Below are positions 33,840 through 43,100 of a stretch of DNA of 64,000 nt, piece by piece. Below the pieces are notes generated by a model, which saw nothing but the letters and a program-made list of their open reading frames with translations, was not told the DNA's origin and did no database searches. The stretch comes from Thelonectria olida (taxonomy: Eukaryota; Ascomycota; Sordariomycetes; Hypocreales; Nectriaceae). The translations under genes were made by a program, and so were the position numbers. The stretch is from positions 1,720,001 through 1,784,000 of the forward strand of contig JAGPYM010000008.1 in assembly GCA_020736575.1 (NCBI GenBank), written 5' to 3'. Position 1 is the first letter of the stretch; the number at the start of each line of letters is the position of its first letter.

Positions 33840-34185
33840 TATAAGGGGCTGGACCCGAGTTTCGTATAACTAAGGATGGCCTTAATATTAAATATCTAAT
33901 ACTAAGGAAAAGGAAGGGAAAGGCATCCTAGCTAGGTCCTAGCAAAGGCTTAAATACCTAGCAGCTGCTTGCCTCTCAAGGTAGCAGGCCCTTAAGGTAG
34001 CAGCCCCTCAAGGTAGCAGCCCCTTAAGGTTGCCGTCCCTTAAGGTTAGCTAGAATAACCTAGTAAAGTTATCACTACCTCGCAGCCATCTAGGTGGCCT
34101 ATACCTTTAGGGACGGCCGCAGCCTTTTAGGTTATTATATTCTATAATAGTAGCCTGGAATAACTATCAGGCCATGCCTATAATA
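33840..34185 (-). repeat. Outer element LTR (3' LTR in element orientation)
   Basis: 346 bp, collinear with 49171-49516. It has lost most CpA/TpG context to TpA. It contains tandem units of AAGGTAGCAGCCC (33976-34047). Confidence 0.9.
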
Positions 34186-37100
34186 TTATCCCCCCCTTCC
34201 CTAGCTGCCTTACTATTAGGTCTTTATAGCCTTACTGCCTCTTTTTAATATATAAAATAAACGCCCACTCTATTATTTCCTAACCCGCACTATATATTAG
34301 TAGTCTTATTATATATTTGCTTTATATTTAAATAGAGAGTTATATTATCCCTTGTAGTATTACCTCTAATAGGCTTCTAATAACTGCCCTTAAGTTATTA
34401 TAGTAAATACTACCTAATTGTAATATAAATACTACTTATTATATACTTATTTTATCCTATTATTTATCTGAACTAATAAGAATTGCTATTTATTTTATTA
34501 TTTAGTATACTTATTAATAGGTTATTATTTTATTACTATTTAGCTCAGCTAATTCCTACTTATTTATCCCATTTGACCGCCCTATTAAAATATATGTTAT
34601 AAATAGCCTCTTTAAATTAATAGCTATTTATAAATCAACTATTATTACCTATTTGCAGGTAGTCTTGCGGCCTATAAATAGCCCTCTTGCTAGCTTCTTT
34701 AAGATTTATTTTTCCTTTTTTTAATAACCTTATTCCTGCCTGTAAGTCTATTGCCGCTTGGCTAGCTTTTAAGTATTACTCTACTTGGTTTTTAGTAACT
34801 TGCGGCTAACTTATAAGTAGTTATAACTTACTTTTTACTTATTCTTAAGTTCCTCTCTCCTTAACTACTATTATAATATATATCTTCCATTCTTATTTAA
34901 AATTACTACTAACCTATTTAGGCCTAATTGCATTTTCTACTTTAAGCATACTATTAACTAGGAGCCCGGCCAAACTACTACTATTAAGTAAAAGTCCATT
35001 TTAAAGAAGCCTATTACTAGCTATAGTATTTATGCCTTTTATAAGTTTAGTTGTTAGTTGCTATTAAGTCTTAATTAACTTATTTAATAGCTACCTTAAG
35101 TAAGTGCTAATATTATAAGAAGAATAGTAAACCTTATAATTAGGTTTATTTTATAGTACTTCTATTATAGCCTTACTAACTTCTTTATAGCTCCCTTATA
35201 AATATATTTTTATACTTTAAGCCCTTATTATCTTTTAATATGATTTTATATATAAGTTTACTAATAATTATAAGAAGAATAAGGTAAATAACTCTTATTT
35301 TACTACTTATTTATTACTAACTTACTAGAAGGATATTAAGGCTACTATTACTATAGGCTATTATGCCCTTTAAAAGCTTAAGTATAGTAATAAGTTCAAA
35401 TATACCTGCGCTACCGCCCATGCCCTTACTATTACTAAATAGTATAAGACCTATAATATTACTAAAGCCTAGTAGTTTATTACTATTAATACTCTTTATA
35501 TTTTAATTAATATTAATAACTCCCTCTACTACCTTACTATAAAGATGCCTCTAGGTATTATATATACTACTGGCTTAATTGCTAGGTCTTTACCTCTTAC
35601 TCTCCCTACTTATATTAGGCCTATTAAACTAGATAAGTGTTTATAGGAACCTAAGGAGGATATATTTAAAGATAAGTTAGAGGCCGAGTAATAGCTTGGC
35701 TACCTTATTATAATATTTCTATTAGTTTATTATATAATATAGTTAGGTAGTACTAGCCCTTAGGTTAAAAATAGATTATACCCTTTAGGGCTAAAGAATA
35801 ATATTTCTAACTATTAGCTATACCTTTATAATTTATTTTTTTATTATAATTTTACTAGCTTTTTTATTAGGTATTTATTAAAAGGTCTGTTATTTATACT
35901 AGCCTTACTATAATACTATTTAAACCGATCTAATATAACTATTTGTAAGACTAACTCTAATAGCTCTTATATAGAAATCGTATGCCTAACCTATTAGACT
36001 AACACTTGGTAATAACGCCTGCAATTTCGCTTTTACTATTTTATATATAAGATTTCCTCCACTTTCTACTTATTTTTACTATTAACTTATATTAGTAGGG
36101 GTTGGAAGTTATTATTAAGTTGCCCTAGTAGTAGGTCTTATAGCACCCTCTTTAAAAGATTAATATAAAAGCGCGGGAATATTACTCCTAATATATCTAG
36201 CTAAACTATATATTTGCTAATAACTTATATAATTATATATATATAATATAGCCAGTCTAGCTTCTTTAAGGGCCTTATAGAATAAATATTTATAAGGTTA
36301 AGCTATACTTTATCCCCTATTTTAAATCTCTTTATAAGTAATTACTACTTATTTATTATATCTTCCTAATATTACTAGGCTATTATAATATTTATTTAAA
36401 TAAACTTTATAACTTTATTAAGCTATTTAACTAGCTTTTTTACTATTATTTTATTACTATCCCTCGGAATAAATACTATAATTTTACCTACTAAAAATAG
36501 GTATATATAATAACTATATAATATATAGAATAGGCTTATGCCTATTACTAAATAGTTGCAGTTATTTAATAAGAGCTATATTATAAGTAATAACCTTCCC
36601 TAATCTAATTATATAAAGTATATATATGCTTATAAATAGGCTTAGACTTCCTAATTAATATACTCTGGCCCTCTATCTATTTAAAAGTGCTAGGCCGTAC
36701 TTAACTGCTATATAATCCTTATAAAATAGTAGAAAGCCTGCTAGAAGTTACTAGTCCAGTTAGACCCTCTATTGCTAATAATAGATTCAGGCATCCTATA
36801 GAACTAATAATAATAGCTAAGAAATTACTATATATATGCCTTAGCTTCTATTAAATCTATAACTTTAAAGGTAACTGCATATATTAAGCAGTCCTTAATA
36901 ACCTAGAAATATTAAGCACCCCCTTCTCCTATAAGTGGCAGGTCTATTATAAAGTTTATAATTAGATTATAATAAGCTCGCTAGAGTATAAGGAGTAGCT
37001 TAAGGAGGCCTTATTTTATTTACCTTTAGATTATTAATTAATTATAAATATAATAGTTTTATATAAAGTAGCAGACTAGCTATAAGATCCCTAGCTAAAA

Positions 37101-38194
37101 GAATTATTATTAAACTATAGCTAGAGTTCCTTCTCTTTCTATATATCTGCTAACTGCTAAATTATATTTAATTTAAATAATATAAGTTTATAGTAAGTCT
37201 TTTACTTTCTTTTTATAAGTCCTTAAGCTATTCCCTCTTAGGACCTATAATTAGTCCTAATATACTAGCTAGCCCTTTATATCCAAATTGCATTCTACTA
37301 TTTGCACTTATAGGCTAAGCTTAGCTAGAAAGCTATAATATTATTATATTACTATTTTAACCGCTTTTTAATAGACCTTATCCTTCTAGACTATCTTTTC
37401 CTACAGCTTGTCCAAATCTAGGTTTTCTAGGAACACTTTAGCTACCTGCTACCAGATTGCAGCTAGTTTTAAAATAGGGGAGGCTATTAGTAGGGCTATA
37501 CTAAATATTAACTGAATCTTCTTACCCTTCTTTTAATTATCTTCTATTCCCTTTAGCCAATCCTACTTATAGTAATTTAATATATTAGGTATTATAGCCT
37601 TATAGCTAGGCCTATATTTTAAGCGGAAGTTATATTTTATAAGTTCCTCTGCCTATTAAGCCTAATATTTTAAAAGCTATTATTTTTTTATAAAATACTA
37701 GAAGTTCTTATAGTTTAAGATAATTATAAAAGATTTATAACTAACTAGTATTAAACTCTATTTTTTTAAATAGTTAATTACTACTAGTAATTTCTTATTA
37801 TAAATAGGGTAGTTATATTTAACTAGTATTAGCTACTATAAGTAAAATATAACTAGGCAGTAATATCCCTATAAGTCCTCCTAAACTAGCACTCCGCCTA
37901 ACGCATAACTAGAATAGTCCAGCTCGACCTAGGTTTTCCTTATTTCCTCTCACTTAGTAAGGACTAGTGCTTTATAAAAGTAGCATTTTAATATTAAAAA
38001 AGCCGCTTATTTGCTAAGACCTTAAGTAAATATTATATCCTTTTTTATTAGGTGTAATAATAGTATTAAAATATGTAAAAAGTCTAATATAAAGATCTAG
38101 TAGTAGTTAGCAAATTTAAAGAAGTTTTACACGCCTTTTACTATTATAAGCGCAGCCTACTTACAGATAGCTTACTACTTATCTAGGTTGCAAG
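34186..38194 (-). pseudogene. RIP-degraded downstream part of outer pol (RNase H/integrase side)
   Basis: About 4 kb of very AT-rich sequence between the outer 3' LTR and the nested insertion. By element orientation and position it should hold the RNase H, integrase and 3' untranslated parts, but stops are dense in all frames and I could not read specific domains. Confidence 0.6.
38190..38194. repeat. Target-site duplication of the inner element, left copy (GCAAG)
   Basis: Five bases immediately before the inner 5' LTR, repeated at 46509-46513 immediately after the 3' LTR. Confidence 0.9.
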
Positions 38195-38598
38195 TGTCAC
38201 GGCCCATGCATGACCCAACTCCCACCAAAGCGGTCTGGGACGGCAGAACCGCAGACAGCCCCACTTTTTCACGATCTTATGCAAGACATCGTCGAAGGAC
38301 CGACGAGGACCGACCGACGGTCCCAACGATCCTACCCTGGACCGATCCCTCAACTTCATCGGTCCCTGGAGGAACACTTAGTATATAAACACATTCCTTT
38401 AAACACATTAGATAGAACACAGCTCTTCAGCTTTCAATACAACTTGGTTACACTCATCTACTTTGAGCACATTACCAGACGTAACAACCCCCTCTGTTTA
38501 CCTTTGCGCACTGCTCAGACCTTAACGTCCTGTCCTCTCTGCCAACATAAACCTAGAACAGTCTAGTCTACCTGTTGGAGATCGACCTGACCGTTACA
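38195..38598 (+). repeat. Inner element 5' LTR
   Basis: 404 bp, TGTCACGG..CGTTACA. It contains a TATATAAA box at 38382-38389 as the likely promoter core. AGCTTTCAA at 38429-38437 is complementary to the primer-binding site. Confidence 0.95.
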
Positions 38599-38600
38599 CG

Positions 38601-38609
38601 TTGAAAGCT
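38601..38609 (+). other. Primer-binding site, probably self-priming
   Basis: Two bases after the 5' LTR, TTGAAAGCT is the exact reverse complement of AGCTTTCAA inside the LTR (38429-38437), about 40-45 bp past the TATA box where transcripts should begin. This is the arrangement of Tf1/sushi-type elements, in which the mRNA 5' end primes its own reverse transcription. I saw no obvious match to a tRNA 3' end. Confidence 0.55.
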
Positions 38610-38660
38610 CTTGTTCAGAAGGATACCGCGTTACCCTGAGCAATATCGAGAATTGTCAAC

Positions 38661-40166
38661 ATGGCCACCCAGCAACAGCAGCAACTCAATCTCAACCAGG
38701 GACAGCAAGGCAACCCGCCTGTTAACCCCACACCTCCTACTGACGACGAAATGGAGGATGACGACGACGAGGAAGTCGAGGCGCTCAGACAAGACATACG
38801 CAACATGCAGATCCAACACGAAGGCGAACTCCGTGTGCAACGACTCGAAGTCGAAGCCATGCGAGCCGAAATCAACCGAATTCTCGCCATCCAGCAAGAT
38901 CAACAAACACTGCAACGAAACCAAACCAACGACCTCAACAACCTCGCCACTACTGCCACCACTGGACGTGACCCCGGAGAAATCCTTAAGCCCTCTGCAC
39001 CTGAGAAGTTCGACGGAAATGCCCGCAAGCTCCAAATGTTCATCACCAGCATGAATGCCTTCTTCTCGTACTACCCGACCCAATTCCGATTCGAAGCCGC
39101 CAAAGTTCACTACGCAGCCGGACGATTCACTGGAAACGCAGCTCTGTGGTTTGAGCCCGTCATGCGGAACTACCACGACAAACCGGAAGTCGAACGAGAC
39201 GAACGAACCCGACGCATCTACGGAAGCTATGCCACACTCGAACAAGAACTCAGACAGTCTTTTGGAACCATCGACGAAAAATCTAAAGCCGAAGATCAGA
39301 TCAAATCTCTCAAACAAACTGGATCGGCATCCGACTATGGAACCCTGTTCACCCAACTTGCGATCAAGTTACCTTGGGACCAGGACGTCCTCATGTCACT
39401 CTTCTTCGACGGACTCAAGCAATCAGTCCAGGAAGAACTGTACAAACACGAACGGCCAACAACCCTTGTCGAGTACATCGGACAAGCGGTCAAGATCGAC
39501 GACAGACAATTCTCATGGCGCAAGAAAAAGAGCCCTAATACCGGAAACAACAACCGATACAAGCAACCCCGGTACAACGCCAACCAAGGAAGACAGCGAC
39601 AAGGACACACTTCCTACGGCACGGATTCAGGCCCGATGGAACTCGGCGCCACCAAACGCGACCACTCGCAAGTCCTCTGCTGGAACTGCGGGAAGAAGGG
39701 ACATTTCGAAAGCAAGTGCCGAAACCCTAACAAGACGAACCAGAAGTTCAAACCTGTCCCAGAAGGTAAGAAACGCCTGAGTAACACTAACCGACAGGAC
39801 GAACCCCAAATGGCAATCAGGACAGCCACCAGAACCCTGGCAGCAACCGGTATGTTCACAACCAAACCAGTGAACCACGCCTTGCGACGAGAACACGCCC
39901 TGGAACACCGAGCGACGTGCACGGACAGCAAAGACTGCATCGTCTGCATAGACGGCAAAATCAACAAGTACCTTGACCCTAAGGAACACGTCTCGTTGCA
40001 CTGGACGGCTTGTTACGATGACAACTGCCTCATCCACAAAGACGGCAAAGACAATGGATACTACCCCGCAAACCCCAACAGAAGGAAAGACAGGAAGTGC
40101 AACTCACCGCACACAGCGAGACCTGTCCGGAAGGTTACCAACTCCGCGAAAACGAAGAATGGGTGA
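38661..40166 (+). CDS. gag: Inner element Gag polyprotein
   Basis: 501 aa from ATG 38661. An acidic, coiled-coil N-terminus (MEDDDDEEVEALRQDIRNMQ) leads to the retrotransposon Gag capsid homology region (YYPTQFRFEAAKVHYAAGRF through GSASDYGTLFTQLA). A basic segment and one CCHC zinc knuckle follow (CWNCGKKGHFESKC, from residue 340). After the knuckle are two copies of a C-x4/5-C-x2-H/C motif (CTDSKDCIVC and CYDDNCLIH), the second followed by the stop after ~30 residues. It packages element RNA in virus-like particles. Pol lies in the -1 frame with a 145-nt overlap (40022-40166), so Pol is presumably made by -1 frameshifting. Confidence 0.95.
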   Translation: MATQQQQQLNLNQGQQGNPPVNPTPPTDDEMEDDDDEEVEALRQDIRNMQIQHEGELRVQRLEVEAMRAEINRILAIQQDQQTLQRNQTNDLNNLATTATTGRDPGEILKPSAPEKFDGNARKLQMFITSMNAFFSYYPTQFRFEAAKVHYAAGRFTGNAALWFEPVMRNYHDKPEVERDERTRRIYGSYATLEQELRQSFGTIDEKSKAEDQIKSLKQTGSASDYGTLFTQLAIKLPWDQDVLMSLFFDGLKQSVQEELYKHERPTTLVEYIGQAVKIDDRQFSWRKKKSPNTGNNNRYKQPRYNANQGRQRQGHTSYGTDSGPMELGATKRDHSQVLCWNCGKKGHFESKCRNPNKTNQKFKPVPEGKKRLSNTNRQDEPQMAIRTATRTLAATGMFTTKPVNHALRREHALEHRATCTDSKDCIVCIDGKINKYLDPKEHVSLHWTACYDDNCLIHKDGKDNGYYPANPNRRKDRKCNSPHTARPVRKVTNSAKTKNG

Positions 40167-43100
40167 AAGTACCAACCAACACACCCCACGACGCGGAACC
40201 CAACCAAAACATTCCGAAGAAGACCCTGGCAATGACGCGAAGCGGTTACGATAACGGAGGAGTTCCCAGTGGCACCGTACTCCTAGCATCTCGAAGCCTG
40301 TACAAGGGGCTAAGGGAAGCCGAGCACGACGACAACGACACTCTAAGTCAAGACGACGCCCGAGCCAACTTGAGCAAGAAGAGTATCGCCAAATACGCCA
40401 CATGGAGACCAGTCCCCGAACCACCAAAGACCAACGTCACTGGTCACGGAAACACGAAGATTCTCGCAATGGTCAAGAAAGGCAAGACCAGCCGAAAAGA
40501 CAACGAGGAAGCGACGGGATACGCGCAAGCACCCAATCAAGCAACGAAGTCATGGCACGCGCCGCCCGACGATCAACCAACGGATCCGCAACCAAGCCGA
40601 CACACCAAGAACCGAGCAACCATTAAAGACCTCGACCTAAGCCCTGCGGACCAAGACCTAGTCAACCTCGTGAAACGAGAACTCACACTCCAGAACGGAA
40701 ACGACATCCCAGAACCATTCCTAATGCTATCGGATTTGGAACGAGCCCAAGAACTCGGCTTACCTGTCACCACATGGCATGTATTCCCGAACTCGCTCAC
40801 CGACGATATCCCCACGCGACAAACACTAAACCACGAGCCCCTCGAGGAAGGAGAAATCCCTGAGGAAGACAACGGCTCAGTGGACGACACGAGCTCAGAT
40901 GAAGCCAGTAACCCAGAAGAAGAAAAACGACTGGTTTACCAGAAGGTCACGAAAGGGCAGAACGCCAACAATGAAGACTTCTATGTGCACGGCATCACAC
41001 ACCGGCAAGCCCAAAAAGGACAAGGAAGCTATCAAGCTCACCCCAACGATGCACCTATTGTGAACCCAACTCACCCGGAGCACAACACCATTTCATGGAT
41101 CTCATGTTACGACCCAACATGTGAACCACACCTACGGTACAAAGTCAAGAACGACTGCTACCCTACACGATTAGGACCACATGCTATCACGCGATGGTAC
41201 CAAGCCCAGCACTTACAATTTCGACGCAATGTAGCCTGGATCAAGCACATGAACGTAGCCATCTTCGAGAACTACACCCACGAATTCCCAACCAAATGCA
41301 TGAACGGAACGTACGACCTACGACAATGCCGATTTGAAGAGTGTAAGGTCCACGAAAGAGAGAAAATTGAACAATGGCACGTCAAACACCCGAAACGACC
41401 AACACGACCACACCACGTACCCGCCTCACGAAACGAGACAGTGGGACAATGGGTCAAGGACGTACAAGGAAAGTCAAAAAAACGACAAGCGCCGCCTGTA
41501 GAAGAGCCACAGGACCGGCCAGAGCAGGAGAAATTTGCAGAACCTCCAAGAAGAGCTCTATGCGCGACAACAAGGCCCCACGAAACATCACCACGACGAC
41601 GGATGATGCTGCAAGTACGAATCACGGGAAAATGGTTTACCGCGTTGGTAGACAGCGGAGCAGAGATGAATGGAGTTGATCCACGAGTAGTCAATCATCT
41701 CAAGCTACCATGGAAGGACAAGGACATACCCTACGGGATATCTGATGTGGAAGGAAAACCATTTGAGTACGAAGATGGACAAGTTACTCGCGAGGTTGAT
41801 CACCTCAAGGTGTTCATCGAAGGAAAGAATCAGGGAGTTGATCTCGACATCATACCTCTCCAAGGATACGACCTACTCCTAGGTTACCCATGGCTTTACC
41901 GATATGACCCCCTTATCAGTTGGCGTACTGGCCAGGTGCAAGCTTTTCGAAGTAATGCAGCCAACGATACGGACAACGATTCAGACGACACGAGATCTCA
42001 AACTTCTATCGAAGAGGACGAAGAAGTACGGCGGAGCAACAACGAAGACACTCCCCAACCTACGGAGAAAACACAACCTCCAAAAGGAACACGACACAAA
42101 CACAAGAAAGGGCAAGCGCAACAAACACGACGAACAATCGCATTCCTCAAGAAGACATTCGCACAGATGAACGAAGACCTCAAAGAACAGAAGGAACCAT
42201 CTGACGACAGACTCAAGAACGTACCAGCACAGTACAGAGTATACGAGAAGCTGTTTGCCGAAGAACTGGAAACAGGTCTACCAGAGCATTCTCAATGGGA
42301 TCACGAGATTTGGCTCAAAGACGGAACATCAACCACGTTCCACCCCATCTACAACCTCAACGAAGCACAGCTGCACGAGCTCAAGAACTACCTCGAAGAA
42401 ATGTTAAGGAAAGGATATATCAGGATTTCCAAGTCAGAAGCAGGCTATCCAGTCATGTTCGTTCCCAAAAAGAACGGAAAGCTCCGACTTGTTGTGGATT
42501 ACCGCAGGCTCAACGACATTACCGTCAAGGACAGAACACCCTTACCTTTGATCAACGAACTGAAGGACCGACTCCACGGGATGAAGTACTTCACCGCGTT
42601 AGATCTGAAGGGAGCCTACAACCTCATCCGCATCAAAGAAGGACATGAATGGAAAACCGCCTTCAGAACGAAGTTCGGACTCTACGAATATCTTGTTATG
42701 CCTTTTGGTCTCACCAATGCACCGGCAACATTCCAACGAATGATTAACAACGTGTTACGAGAATACCTAGACGTATTCGTGGTATGCTACCTCGACGATA
42801 TCCTCATCTTCTCCAGGACGGAAGAAGAACACACGGAACACGTCCACAAGGTACTGCAAGCTCTCGAAGACGCCAAACTGCTAGTTGAACCAGAGAAAAG
42901 TCATTTCCACGCCTCGGAAGTGGAATTTCTGGGACACATCATCTCCCACAACGAGATACGAATGGACCCAAAGAAACTTTCAGCAGTCAAGGACTGGAAG
43001 AAACCAGAGTCAGTCAAGGAAGTACAAGCCTTCCTAGGATTCGCGAACTATTACCGCAAGTTCCTCAAGGATTTTGGGAAACTAGCCGCACCACTCACTG

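Noticed and set aside
33976..34047. Possible CRISPR-like or minisatellite array
   Set aside because: The repeated units are contiguous, imperfect and duplicated in both LTRs, so they are part of the LTR, in a eukaryotic genome.
39055..39780. 241-codon plus-strand ORF in an alternative gag frame
   Set aside because: It is Ser/Thr/Asn/Arg-rich out-of-frame translation of gag with no domain; gag itself has the capsid region and zinc knuckle.
38615..39967. Several minus-strand ORFs opposite gag, up to 241 codons
   Set aside because: They mirror gag codon bias (long frames opposite GA-rich coding sequence) and show low-complexity Ser/Val/Phe runs with no motif, unlike the antisense ORF at 45399-45992.
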